Origin: Candidatus Aminicenantota bacterium
GTDB lineage: Bacteria; Acidobacteriota; Aminicenantia; Aminicenantales; Aminicenantaceae
Direction of reading: 5' to 3'
Length of the DNA: 64,000 bases
Assembly (NCBI GenBank): GCA_016927475.1
Contig: JAFGMO010000047.1
Span: 124,001-188,000 of the forward strand
The notes under the pieces are model-generated. The model was not told the DNA's origin. It made no database searches and was given only the letters and a program-made list of their open reading frames with translations. Positions 26,634-35,003 of the stretch are shown in pieces (position 1 is the first letter of the stretch; every line of letters begins with the position of its first letter). The position numbers and the translations under genes are program-made.

Positions 26634-27977
26634 TCAAGACTCGTTGTCTCTTTCTAATCCCGTTCCCATGGCCTTTTCAAGTTGGGCCAGAGACAAGACA
26701 TAATCAAACAAAGCCTGCGTGTAATTCGTCTTCGCCTGAGTCAAAGCGGCCTGAGCTGAACTGACATCGAGCGTCGTAGCCATGCCTTCTTGAAAGTTCA
26801 AGTCAGCAATCCGGAGGCTTTCTTCAGCCTGTTCGACGTTCTTTCCCTGTGAAAGCAAGGATTCACGAGCTTCATTAAGAGAAAGGATGGCCTGTCTCAC
26901 TTCAAACTCAACCATATCGATCAATGCTTTTCGTACCAGCTCAAGCTCCCGCACCGCAGCCTTGGACTGGGCCACGCGGGCAGAATTAGCAAAACCTTTG
27001 AACAAAGGAACGGAAAGGACGAGATTCACTGTATAAAAATTTTGCCATGTATTTTTTTGAAAGTTAAAAGCATCCGCCCAGAAGTTATAGTTGGCTGATA
27101 CAGCTACGCTGGGCAAACTTGCGGAACGCGCCATTTTAACCATTTCACCGGCCATCTGTTTCTGATACTTGAGTTGCTGCAATTCCGGCCGGTGACGGTG
27201 GGCTTTAATCAGACACTCATCCGGATCAAGGTCTACGTCCCTGTAACTCAACTCACCCTTAATTTCAATAGGCCGGGAAAACTCCAGACCCAAAAGGGTT
27301 TTTATCCCCAATTCCGCTACTTTCAGGGAATTCCGGGCCTTGATCAATTGGGGCTTAAGATTAGCCAACTGGACTTCAGACCTTAAGAGATCGAATTTTG
27401 ACGCCATCCCCACCTTATACATGCTGGTGACGTTCTCCAAGTGTTTTTCAGCAACTGCAACCGCTTCTTCAGCCACTTTAACGAACTGTTCGGCCAGAAG
27501 GTATCCATAAAAAGACTGTTTGGCATTGAATACGGTTTCGTTTTTCGACTGCACCTGCGCTTCCTGAGTCGAAAGAAATCCGTATTTGGCCGACTTGAAT
27601 CCCGATGTCAACGCACCACTGGTAAAAAGGGGAAACGTCAACGATAAGGAAAACTGGTAATCACGGGTAAAATCGATCTCCACTCTCTCAGGCGGCTGGC
27701 CTGGAATGAAAGAAGGGAATTCCAGAAAAAACAGTTTTTCATCCAGCGTTTGAATTCCCTGGGCGGTAAGGCTTGGGAAAAAACCCGCCGCCGCTTCCCT
27801 GAGCTGAGCCCGGGCCTGATTAACCCTCTCCTCTGTAGCAAGATGGTTAGGATTTTGATTGATGGCCAAACGAACGGTATCGTCAAGAGTCAAAACAAGT
27901 TTCTCTTGAGCGTCGACGGGGAACCATCCCGCAGCCAGTAGAATAACGGCAAATACGATCCGAACGGCTGTCCGCAT
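26634..27977 (-). CDS. TolC-family outer-membrane efflux channel
   Basis: This encodes 447 aa. The signal peptide (VRIVFAVILLAAGWFPVDAQ) is followed by a duplicated coiled-coil/beta pattern with LTLDDTVRLAINQNPNHLAT at the N-terminus and the typical second-half signature RVAQSKAAVRELELVRKAL. The C-terminal part ends DYVLSLAQLEKAMG. It forms the outer-membrane exit duct of the RND pump encoded downstream. Its start overlaps the tetR stop by one base (TAATG). Confidence 0.92.
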   Translation of the reverse strand: MRTAVRIVFAVILLAAGWFPVDAQEKLVLTLDDTVRLAINQNPNHLATEERVNQARAQLREAAAGFFPSLTAQGIQTLDEKLFFLEFPSFIPGQPPERVEIDFTRDYQFSLSLTFPLFTSGALTSGFKSAKYGFLSTQEAQVQSKNETVFNAKQSFYGYLLAEQFVKVAEEAVAVAEKHLENVTSMYKVGMASKFDLLRSEVQLANLKPQLIKARNSLKVAELGIKTLLGLEFSRPIEIKGELSYRDVDLDPDECLIKAHRHRPELQQLKYQKQMAGEMVKMARSASLPSVAVSANYNFWADAFNFQKNTWQNFYTVNLVLSVPLFKGFANSARVAQSKAAVRELELVRKALIDMVEFEVRQAILSLNEARESLLSQGKNVEQAEESLRIADLNFQEGMATTLDVSSAQAALTQAKTNYTQALFDYVLSLAQLEKAMGTGLERDNES

Positions 27978-28660
27978 TATTCTTCTCCTTTTTTTTCTTT
28001 TCTGTCCTTGCTGATTCCGTATAAGAAAAAACGATGAAGCATGTCCACACTCTTCTCCAAGGTTAACGGAGTGCTTCGCCCGAAACCGCCAAAATATAAT
28101 CCACGAATCATTCCTCCATAGATCATCGAGGCGTCATCAACGTCGACATTTCGGAATTCTCCGTTATCGATTCCTTCAATGAGGATAGCCCGGTTGATTT
28201 TGGCAAGCCGATCGACCTGATATTTTATGGATTCGGGGACTTCTTTATCCTTGAGAAGGTGAAAATTTTTTTTCGGCTGGAACTGGAATATTTTTTTTAC
28301 AGCCTCCTCGGTGAAAAAAATCCGGACTATGTTTTTCTTTTGCTGGTAGAAGGAACATACGGTATAAATGTGTTTGCGAAGTTTCTCAGATGCGGAAATT
28401 TTTTCTTCTTGAATTTCTCTCAGTTTGGTGTAGATTTCATCAAAAATGTCAAAAATAACGGCTGAAAAAATTTCGCTTTTTCCCTTGAAATAGCTGTAGA
28501 GTGTCGCTTTGGAAAATTGCGCTTCTTTGGCGATGTCATCCATTGTCGCCGCCGTATAACCCTTTTGAAGAAAGACTCGTTCGGCGGCTCCAAGAATGAA
28601 CAACCGGTTATCCTCGAACCGGTGTTTTTTTCTTTCGCTTCTTGTATAAGGTTTTTGCAT
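27977..28660 (-). CDS. TetR-family transcriptional repressor of the efflux operon
   Basis: This encodes 227 aa. The N-terminal helix-turn-helix is AAERVFLQKGYTAATMDDIA followed by KEAQFSKATLYSYFKGKSEI, the standard TetR form. The C-terminal ligand domain is variable, as expected. It is the first gene of the pump unit. A TetR-like palindrome sits in the 133-base gap before it, so autoregulation is likely. The gene has a weak ribosome site. Confidence 0.92.
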   Translation of the reverse strand: MQKPYTRSERKKHRFEDNRLFILGAAERVFLQKGYTAATMDDIAKEAQFSKATLYSYFKGKSEIFSAVIFDIFDEIYTKLREIQEEKISASEKLRKHIYTVCSFYQQKKNIVRIFFTEEAVKKIFQFQPKKNFHLLKDKEVPESIKYQVDRLAKINRAILIEGIDNGEFRNVDVDDASMIYGGMIRGLYFGGFGRSTPLTLEKSVDMLHRFFLYGISKDRKEKKGEE

Positions 28661-28749
28661 TTTTTCTCTTTACATGCGATAATAATTATGCCTGTGTGGT
28701 TCTTCAATTGTCTTTTACCCCCCTTTATTAAACCCAGGAGGCTAAAAAA

Positions 28750-28767
28750 TTAAACTCACCAGTCTAA
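28750..28767. promoter_or_regulatory. TetR-type operator palindrome
   Basis: TTAAACTCACCAGTCTAA has half-sites TTAAACT and AGTCTAA (TTAGACT on the other strand) around CACC, so the arms differ by one base. A further AGTTTAA arm with a weaker partner lies at about 28772-28789. The site is between tetR and the divergent secreted-protein gene and could control both. Confidence 0.55.
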
Positions 28768-28793
28768 TTAAATTAACCGTGTAGTTTAACAGC

Positions 28794-29528
28794 ATGGCAA
28801 AAATTTGTCAATCATTTTTATATAATCTTCTAAAAAAATTTCTCGTTCCTTTTTTCGTTCTTCTTTTCTGGATTTTTCTTTCCGGCCTATCTCAGGAAAA
28901 ATCCCTTAAAAAAGATGATGGAAACAGGAATCCGGTCTGGTGGCAGGTTAAAATCCAGCTAGAAGCGGAAGGAAGCTACAGGTCCAGGCAAAAAGACAGT
29001 TCCTTTTTCGGTTTTTACTCGTTCCTCATTTCCAACCGAGGAAAACTGGTCAAAGATGAAGATGACTTCCTCCTCTATCCGGACCATTCGTTTATCGAAA
29101 AATGGGAAGCTCAGGAAACCGCCGTTTATCCCCAATCAATCAAATCTCTCACCCATGACGATTTCCAGCATAAACCATCCCTTAGGCTTAACTACATTCT
29201 AAAAAAATGGGATAAACTGCATTTTGATATTTACGTCGAAGGTTTCCTTGTGCCTCAATCGGCCTCACCGTTTAAAATTTATCTTGAACTCCCCGCATCC
29301 AAAGAAAATTCGCGGCATTTTTCCGAAATAGACTATGATGTCGGAGTGGCCCAAGGGTCCAACCAAATATTTGTCTTCGAGGCTGATATTTACAAAAAGG
29401 CCGTCACCCAATCTTTCCGGTGGAGATGGAAATATGAAAAATGGCTGCTTGAAGCGGATACGACTGTTTTTTTCAGCCATACTCATAACGTCGATGTCAC
29501 CGTAACGATTGAACCCCGCTACAATTAA
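28794..29528 (+). CDS. Secreted protein of unknown function, divergent from tetR
   Basis: This encodes 244 aa. A hydrophobic N-terminus (LVPFFVLLFWIFLSGLSQE) looks like a signal peptide or anchor. The rest is soluble, aromatic and beta-rich, with repeated Trp/Tyr/Phe-containing strands such as RWRWKYEKWLLEADTTVFFS. I do not recognise a family. The start lacks a Shine-Dalgarno and is only four bases beyond a TetR-operator-like arm. It shares its regulatory gap with the efflux operon, so it may belong to the same response. Confidence 0.6.
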   Translation: MAKICQSFLYNLLKKFLVPFFVLLFWIFLSGLSQEKSLKKDDGNRNPVWWQVKIQLEAEGSYRSRQKDSSFFGFYSFLISNRGKLVKDEDDFLLYPDHSFIEKWEAQETAVYPQSIKSLTHDDFQHKPSLRLNYILKKWDKLHFDIYVEGFLVPQSASPFKIYLELPASKENSRHFSEIDYDVGVAQGSNQIFVFEADIYKKAVTQSFRWRWKYEKWLLEADTTVFFSHTHNVDVTVTIEPRYN

Positions 29529-29615
29529 ATTTTACGTTTAATGCTGCATGTTAAATAACAAGGTTTAAGATGAAAGGAAATCTTTAGGAATAAAAGGACG
29601 AACCCGGAGGTGTGC

Positions 29616-29963
29616 ATGGGAGAAGAAGTGAAAAAGTTCGAAGAATTTCGAAAAAAAATGAACCGCAGGATTTTAGATAGCGGCAATCTGGAGATCAAAC
29701 GTTTTTTTGCCTTAGATAAACACGCTTATGAAGAAGGAGCTCTGTCATCAAAAACCAAGGAGCTCCTCGGCTTAACGGCTTCCCTCGTCCTCAGGTGCAA
29801 TGACTGCGTCACCTACCATCTGCGGCAATGTGTTTTGCTGGGAATTACCGACGAACAGATCTTCGAGGCTTTTAATATCGGTCTTCTTGTCGGCGGTTCG
29901 ATCGTCATTCCCCATTTGAGACAAGCCGTAGCCATGCTGGATGAGATAAGAAAGGAAAAATGA
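29616..29963 (+). CDS. Carboxymuconolactone decarboxylase/AhpD-like protein
   Basis: This encodes 115 aa from ATG 29616, with CGGAGG five bases upstream. The GTG at 29610 is inside the ribosome site. The redox motif CNDCVTYHL (CxxCxxxH) of AhpD-type alkylhydroperoxidase reductases is present at about residue 65. The helix after it, LLGITDEQIFEAFNIGLLVG, is also typical. Such proteins form small oligomers and reduce peroxides or act in disulfide relay. It follows the secreted protein by 87 bases. Confidence 0.85.
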   Translation: MGEEVKKFEEFRKKMNRRILDSGNLEIKRFFALDKHAYEEGALSSKTKELLGLTASLVLRCNDCVTYHLRQCVLLGITDEQIFEAFNIGLLVGGSIVIPHLRQAVAMLDEIRKEK

Positions 29964-29995
29964 ACCGGCTTTTTTCAGGAGGGTTCCCCCGCCGC

Positions 29996-30898
29996 TTAAG
30001 CACGGGGATGGAATTTATCATAAACACGGCGAAGACGCTCACGGGTCACATGGGTATAAATCTGGGTCGTCGTGATTTGGCTGTGTCCCAGCATAAGTTG
30101 AACCGATCTCAGGTCGGCTCCTCTCTCCAATAAGTGTGTAGCAAATGAATGCCGCAAAATATGGGGACTGATCTTATCTAGCAATCCGGCCTTTACGGCA
30201 TAATCTTTGATTATTTTCCATAACCCCTGCCTTGTAAAAGCTTCACCCCGGTAGGTCAAAAATAAGAAATCCGTATCTTTCTTAATATAAAAAGTACGGG
30301 CTTTATCCATATATTCCTTAACGGCTTTCAGGGCCGACCCGCCAACCGGAACAATCCTTTCCCGGCCGCCTTTTCCCCGGCACAAGAGAAAACCGTCATC
30401 AAAGTTGAAGTTCGACGGTTTAAGAGAGACAAGTTCCGAAACACGAAGCCCTGTCGCATAAAGAAGCTCCAGTATGGCCTTATCCCGAATCCCCCGGGGC
30501 TCGGACAGATCCGGTTGACGCAGAAGAAGGTCCACGTTTTCCACCGTTAAAAACTTCGGAAGAGAAAACCATAATTTGGGTGAAGACAAATTATTTGCAG
30601 GATTTTTTCCCAGGAAACCATCCAACACACAAAATTTGAAAAAGGACCTTAACGAAGAAATGAGCCTGGCCAGAGAACGGGCGGAAAGTCCCGACATGCT
30701 TAATGTTTGAATAAAACTCACCAGGTCTTCTTCTTTCACCGCATGAAGGGCTATCTTTTTCCGCTCGATAAAATGGAATAATTTCCGAAGGTCCCGTGAT
30801 ACAGCTAGAATCGTGTTGGCCGCCAATCCCTTTTCTATGGATAGATAGTCAAGAAAGACGGTGAGGATCTCCTCAGGAGATGAAATTTTTTGTTTCAT
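29996..30898 (-). CDS. Tyrosine recombinase XerC/XerD type
   Basis: This encodes 300 aa, the usual length. The start ATG 30898 overlaps the upstream MBL stop (ATGA); the longer frame to 31024 lies over that gene and is rejected. The N-terminal SAM-like domain has YLSIEKGLAANTILAVSRDL. Catalytic residues are visible: Arg in YATGLRVSELVSL, HILRHSFATHLLERGADLRS, the His in MLGHSQ and Tyr in TTTQIYTHV. It probably resolves chromosome dimers at dif with a partner recombinase. There is no attachment-site or integron-like context, so it looks like a housekeeping copy. Confidence 0.9.
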   Translation of the reverse strand: MKQKISSPEEILTVFLDYLSIEKGLAANTILAVSRDLRKLFHFIERKKIALHAVKEEDLVSFIQTLSMSGLSARSLARLISSLRSFFKFCVLDGFLGKNPANNLSSPKLWFSLPKFLTVENVDLLLRQPDLSEPRGIRDKAILELLYATGLRVSELVSLKPSNFNFDDGFLLCRGKGGRERIVPVGGSALKAVKEYMDKARTFYIKKDTDFLFLTYRGEAFTRQGLWKIIKDYAVKAGLLDKISPHILRHSFATHLLERGADLRSVQLMLGHSQITTTQIYTHVTRERLRRVYDKFHPRA

Positions 30899-31515
30899 CC
30901 GATATAGGGATTCTCCGTTTTTTCTCTTTCCACCGTCGTAATAGGTCCATGCCCGGGAAGAACCGGAAGGTCGCCCGGAAGAACCAGGATTTTGGATTTG
31001 ATGGAATCCATCAATTTTTGCCACGAACCGCCGGGAAGATCCGTCCGACCGACTCCACCACAGAAAAGCGTATCCCCCGAAATAAGAAACGTCTCGGCCA
31101 AAAAACTGACGCTCCCCTCGGAATGTCCAGGAGTATGGATTACCTTTAAAACGGAGCGGCCGATTTTGACCTCGTTTCCATCTTCCAGAAGAAAATCCGG
31201 CGGCGGGGAATCTTTTGCCCCCAACAGCAAGCTCAAATCCGTTCGGCTGACGCAGTCCAGCATCACTTTATCTGCGGAATGAATGTATAAAGGAATATCG
31301 TAAAACTCAATGATATCCTTGTTGGCCCCGACATGGTCCACATGGCCGTGTGTATTGAGAACGGATACGGGTCGCAGGTTGTTTTCGCCGATGGTTTTTT
31401 TGATCTTTTCCCCTTCAGCGCCCGGATCGACGACAGCACACTCCAAAGTCTCAGAGCAGTAAACCAGATAACAATTAGTCTCCAGGGCACCCACGGCTAT
31501 TTTTACATATTCCAT
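30895..31515 (-). CDS. MBL-fold metallo-hydrolase (glyoxalase II-like)
   Basis: This encodes 206 aa from ATG 31515. The upstream extension to 31560 is weakly supported and lies in the divergent promoter. Metal-binding motifs are THGHVDH (about residue 56), a His in VIHTPGHSEGSVSF, the Asp in SGDTLFCGGVGRTDLP and a terminal His in VLPGHGPITT. This is the hydroxyacylglutathione hydrolase-like group. It cleaves thioesters such as S-lactoylglutathione or related substrates. It overlaps xerD by four bases. Confidence 0.88.
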   Translation of the reverse strand: MEYVKIAVGALETNCYLVYCSETLECAVVDPGAEGEKIKKTIGENNLRPVSVLNTHGHVDHVGANKDIIEFYDIPLYIHSADKVMLDCVSRTDLSLLLGAKDSPPPDFLLEDGNEVKIGRSVLKVIHTPGHSEGSVSFLAETFLISGDTLFCGGVGRTDLPGGSWQKLMDSIKSKILVLPGDLPVLPGHGPITTVEREKTENPYIG

Positions 31516-31565
31516 CTCTATTTTCGTTATTATCTTATTGTTATCGTTGAGAGCAGTCAAGCCGC

Positions 31566-31594
31566 TTGTGTTTACCCTGTCAAATCCATATAAT
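31566..31594 (+). promoter_or_regulatory. Promoter for a near-leaderless methyltransferase mRNA
   Basis: TTGTGT, 17 bases and TATAAT end 10 bases before the ATG at 31604. Transcription would start at about 31601, leaving almost no leader. Confidence 0.55.
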
Positions 31595-31603
31595 GCCCTG
31601 CGT

Positions 31604-32485
31604 ATGGAAAACAGTTTATGGCAAATTCAGCTGGTTAAACGATCGCTCAAAAAAAAGGAAAAGCTTGAAATCTTAGCCGGAGAACCGAAGCTTTCTCCTT
31701 CTGCGATTGTCCTGGACCTTGGATGCGCCCAGGGAATTTTAAGTTTTTTTCTCAAAAAAAAAGGCGGTTTCTGGATTCATGCGGATCAGGACCTGGAGAA
31801 CCTCGAAACCTCCCGGCCTCTTTTACAGAGTAACCTGTTGCAGCTCGGACCGGGGTTGCTTCCCTTCAAGGACAACTCCATAGAACAGGTTTTCAGTCTC
31901 GATTACCTGGAGCATTTGGATGACGATCTTTTATGCCTGAAAGAAATTCATAGGATCCTGAAAAAAGGCGGTAAGCTGATTATAGCAACGCCTCGTACCG
32001 GGAAGGGTTATCTTCTCCATAAACTTCGACCCTTTCTGGGTATGAAGCTGGAATTTTACGGCCATAAACGGGAAGGTTACACGCCTCAAGATCTGAAGGC
32101 CAAGATGGAAGAGGCCGGCCTTCTTCCGGTAAAAACGAAAACGTTTTCCCGCTTTTTTACGGAATTCCTGGAACTTCTTCTGAATTTTGCTTATATCACC
32201 TTTATGTCGCCTAAAAACGTCTCGAAACTGAGAGACGGCCGAATACGTCCTTCTTCGTCCACAGAATTCCAGTCGAAAAAAAAGGCGTTTAAATTTTACA
32301 CCTTGATCTATCCTCTCGTTCGGCTTGTTTCTTATCTGGACGTTCTGCTCTTCTGGCAGAGAGGGTACGGCTTGATGATTTGGGCCAAAAAAAAAGACAA
32401 AAATCCCCGCAAGGACCTTAAGACACTTTCCGGCCTGGTATCTGATGAAACCATAATAAAAGAAAAACAAGAGCATGGAGCTTAG
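31604..32485 (+). CDS. Class I SAM-dependent methyltransferase
   Basis: This encodes 293 aa from ATG 31604, which fits the promoter. An extended frame from 31538 would run through that promoter. Motif I is VLDLGCAQGILSFFLKKKGG. The acidic second motif is WIHADQDLE and motif III is EIHRILKKGGKLIIATPR. The C-terminal half has more hydrophobic character and a basic tail. The fold fits methyltransferase type 11/UbiE-like enzymes. The substrate is unknown. Its stop overlaps the start of the SLC13 carrier by 11 bases. Confidence 0.85.
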   Translation: MENSLWQIQLVKRSLKKKEKLEILAGEPKLSPSAIVLDLGCAQGILSFFLKKKGGFWIHADQDLENLETSRPLLQSNLLQLGPGLLPFKDNSIEQVFSLDYLEHLDDDLLCLKEIHRILKKGGKLIIATPRTGKGYLLHKLRPFLGMKLEFYGHKREGYTPQDLKAKMEEAGLLPVKTKTFSRFFTEFLELLLNFAYITFMSPKNVSKLRDGRIRPSSSTEFQSKKKAFKFYTLIYPLVRLVSYLDVLLFWQRGYGLMIWAKKKDKNPRKDLKTLSGLVSDETIIKEKQEHGA

Positions 32486-33953
32486 GAAAAAACTCGGATT
32501 CATTCTCGGTCCCTTATTTTTCATCCTCTTTTTCTTTCTCCCCGTTTTACCCGGCAATCCCAAAGCCCATAACCTTCTCTGTATCTTTTTTCTGGTTGTG
32601 GTCTGGTGGGTCACGGAATGCATTCCTATTGCCATCACCGCGCTGCTGATCCCGGTGTTTATCACGGCCCTTGAAATCGCAGATGTTAAAGAAGCCTTTG
32701 CCCCCTTCGCCAACCCCATCATCATGCTTTTTTTAGGCAGTTTTATCCTGGCCAAGGCCATGAGCTATCAAGGGCTGGACCGAAAATTCGCTTATTCCAT
32801 TCTCAATATCAAGTCCATCGCTCAAAAAAAAAGCCGCATCCTGTTGGCCTTTTCCCTGGCAACGGCTTTCCTGTCCATGTGGATTAGCAACACGGCCACA
32901 ACCGCCATGATGTTTCCCATCGTTCTCGGCCTGTTGGGAGGAGTAGCATCCGAATCAAAAGGAAAAAAATCTTCTTCTTTATCCTCCTTTGGGGTGGTCC
33001 TGATGTTGACCCTCGCCTATTCGGCATCCATCGGCGGTATCTGCACCCCCATCGGCAGTCCCCCGAATCTGATTGCTATAGGAATGCTGGAAAAACTCGC
33101 CGGCACCAAAATTTCTTTTTTTCAGTGGATGGTTCTAGGATTCCTGGTTTTTATTCCCATGATCATGGTGCTTTTTTTCATCATGAGGCGGTCGATTCCA
33201 AAAGATCCCCAATCCACCCCCATGAAGCCCCTTCTAATGCAAACGAAAAAGGAAAAGAAGGGGCTCAACCGTGCCCAAAAAACTGTACTTTTCGCCTTTT
33301 CAGTGACTGTTTTTCTCTGGGTTTTTCCAGGGATTGTTTCGCTGATTTCGGGTAAAGACGCTCCCCTTTATCTCTGGTTCCACCAGCATATACCCGAATC
33401 CACAGCCGCCGTGATAGGAGCGGGCCTTCTTTTCATCCTTCCCGCGGATCCTTCTTCCAAAGGCCGGTCCATTCTTCCTCTTAAAGAAGCGATGCGTATT
33501 GACTGGGGAACACTGCTTCTTTTCGGTGGCGGATTGTCCATGGGCTTTCAGATGTTTCAGACCGGTTTAGCCGAAGCTATCGGAAAATTTTTTTTCGCCT
33601 CAGGTGGAGACTCATCCTCTTATTTTTTGATTTCTCTTATCTCAATATCATTGAGTGTTTTTCTTACCGAGCTCACATCGAACACCGCCTCAGCCAACAT
33701 GATCATCCCCATCATTATCGCCGTCTCAGGAGCCGCCTCAGCCGATCCCCTGCCGGCCGTCCTTGGAAGCGCCATCGGGTGCAGCTTTGCCTTTATGCTG
33801 CCCGTAGCCACTCCGCCCAATGCCATCGTCTACGGCTCAGGGTTGATCAGGCTGCCACAGATGATGAAATACGGATTCCGGTTGAATATCGCCGGAATAT
33901 TGATCATCTGGATCATGGTGACGCTGGTGGCGCCTATGCTGGGCCTGGTGTGA
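32475..33953 (+). CDS. SLC13/DASS-family sodium:dicarboxylate carrier
   Basis: This encodes 492 aa with about 12 membrane segments. Family signatures are visible: WWVTECIPIAITALLIPV, then FGAFANP-like PFANPIIMLFLGSFILAKAM and WISNTATTAMMFPIVLGL near residue 140. The C-terminal half has LTSNTASANMIIPIIIAVS and MLPVATPPNAIVYGSG. DASS carriers import succinate, malate, citrate or sulfate with sodium. A weak Shine-Dalgarno and an 11-base overlap tie it to the methyltransferase gene. Confidence 0.9.
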   Translation: MELRKKLGFILGPLFFILFFFLPVLPGNPKAHNLLCIFFLVVVWWVTECIPIAITALLIPVFITALEIADVKEAFAPFANPIIMLFLGSFILAKAMSYQGLDRKFAYSILNIKSIAQKKSRILLAFSLATAFLSMWISNTATTAMMFPIVLGLLGGVASESKGKKSSSLSSFGVVLMLTLAYSASIGGICTPIGSPPNLIAIGMLEKLAGTKISFFQWMVLGFLVFIPMIMVLFFIMRRSIPKDPQSTPMKPLLMQTKKEKKGLNRAQKTVLFAFSVTVFLWVFPGIVSLISGKDAPLYLWFHQHIPESTAAVIGAGLLFILPADPSSKGRSILPLKEAMRIDWGTLLLFGGGLSMGFQMFQTGLAEAIGKFFFASGGDSSSYFLISLISISLSVFLTELTSNTASANMIIPIIIAVSGAASADPLPAVLGSAIGCSFAFMLPVATPPNAIVYGSGLIRLPQMMKYGFRLNIAGILIIWIMVTLVAPMLGLV

Positions 33954-33959
33954 TATAAT
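33954..33959 (+). promoter_or_regulatory. Candidate -10 box just before the gene at 33968
   Basis: TATAAT overlaps the end of the carrier gene and ends eight bases before an ATG without a ribosome site. This is consistent with a leaderless mRNA, but no -35 is clear. Confidence 0.4.
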
Positions 33960-33967
33960 AAGATTTC

Positions 33968-34345
33968 ATGGATGTTACTATTTCACGGGAAGCCCGCGAG
34001 TCTTTTTCGATTTTGAACATAAGCGGCTCGCTTCCTCAAGCATCGGGGTTTCTGCTCGGCCATAAAAGAGGGCATCGTTTTTATATTGAAAAGATCCTAA
34101 ACACGGGAAAGGACCTTTCCAGCTTGATCAGCCGCTTTTACGAAGTCGACCGTCTCTGTGATGGATTAATTGTGGGATTTTTTACTTCTCTCCCCGATCA
34201 AAACACCCTAAATAAAGTGCTGGCGCCCTTTTCCTGCGGTATGCTCTTGGTTAAAGTTATTCCCCAAGAAAAAAAACCCGCCATTGAAGCGTATATGATA
34301 GACTATGAAGGGGAGTTCATATTGACTCCTCTGCCCATTAAATAA
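33968..34345 (+). CDS. Small protein with degenerate JAB/MPN-like pattern
   Basis: This encodes 125 aa. The segments ASGFLLGHKRGHRFYIEKIL, then DGLIVGFFTSLPDQNTLN and GMLLVKVIP, follow the order of a JAB1/MPN/Mov34 domain (GxLLG, then VGWYHSHP, then strands). The zinc-binding HxHP and Asp residues are replaced by FTSLP, so it would be catalytically dead. The assignment is by pattern only. The gene has no Shine-Dalgarno and a TATAAT box nine bases upstream. It sits between a carrier gene and an AMMECR1 gene. Confidence 0.5.
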   Translation: MDVTISREARESFSILNISGSLPQASGFLLGHKRGHRFYIEKILNTGKDLSSLISRFYEVDRLCDGLIVGFFTSLPDQNTLNKVLAPFSCGMLLVKVIPQEKKPAIEAYMIDYEGEFILTPLPIK

Positions 34346-34415
34346 ATATCTTGGCCATTATCGAAGAGAACAGCAAAATCTTCACCATGATGATGGCCGG
34401 AAAAAAGTGATCAAA

Positions 34416-34964
34416 ATGGAAGAATACCTCAATCCAAATCAACAGACGTTTCTCCTCGATCTGGCCCGCCGGGCCATTCTGGACTATCTTCAATCCCATA
34501 AAAAATCAAAACCGAAAATCGAGGATGAGGATTTGAAGGAAAAACGGGGCGCTTTCGTCACTTTAAAAACGGAAGGGGAACTTCGCGGGTGTATCGGTTA
34601 TGTTCTACCGCATCATCCTCTCTATGAAACGATTATTGACGCCGCCGTGGCCTCAGCCACCCAGGATTTTCGTTTCCAACCCATGACTCTCGAAGAAATG
34701 GACAGCACAAAAATCGAGATTTCCGTTCTGACCCTGCCACGGCCCATCAAAAATGTTGAAGATATTAAGGTCGGAAAACACGGGATTATCATTTCCCGGG
34801 GTACGAACAAAGGGCTGCTTCTTCCCCAGGTGCCCCTTGAATGGGGATGGGACCGGGAAACCTATCTCAAACACGGATGTCTCAAGGCCGGACTCGAGGA
34901 TGATGCCTGGAAAACAGGAGCTCAAATCGAAATTTTTTCAGCCCAGGTTTTTTCGGAACCATAA
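34416..34964 (+). CDS. AMMECR1-domain protein (AmmeMemoRadiSam subunit A-like)
   Basis: This encodes 182 aa from ATG 34416. A GTG at 34407 is also open. The signature LRGCIGYV lies at residues 56-63. RGAFVTLKTEGE and WGWDRETYLKHGCLKAGLED also fit AMMECR1. In many bacteria this domain belongs to the AmmeMemoRadiSam trio with a Memo-like and a radical SAM protein, and neither is adjacent here. The function of the family is poorly known. Upstream sequence has only a weak ribosome site. Confidence 0.9.
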   Translation: MEEYLNPNQQTFLLDLARRAILDYLQSHKKSKPKIEDEDLKEKRGAFVTLKTEGELRGCIGYVLPHHPLYETIIDAAVASATQDFRFQPMTLEEMDSTKIEISVLTLPRPIKNVEDIKVGKHGIIISRGTNKGLLLPQVPLEWGWDRETYLKHGCLKAGLEDDAWKTGAQIEIFSAQVFSEP

Positions 34965-35003
34965 GGGACACAGGCTATTACCTTTATTTCAGTCTTGCTG
35001 ATT

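Noticed and set aside
29996..30898. xerD as sign of an integrated mobile element or integron
   Set aside because: There are no attachment repeats, cassettes or phage genes nearby. It looks like a chromosomal housekeeping recombinase.
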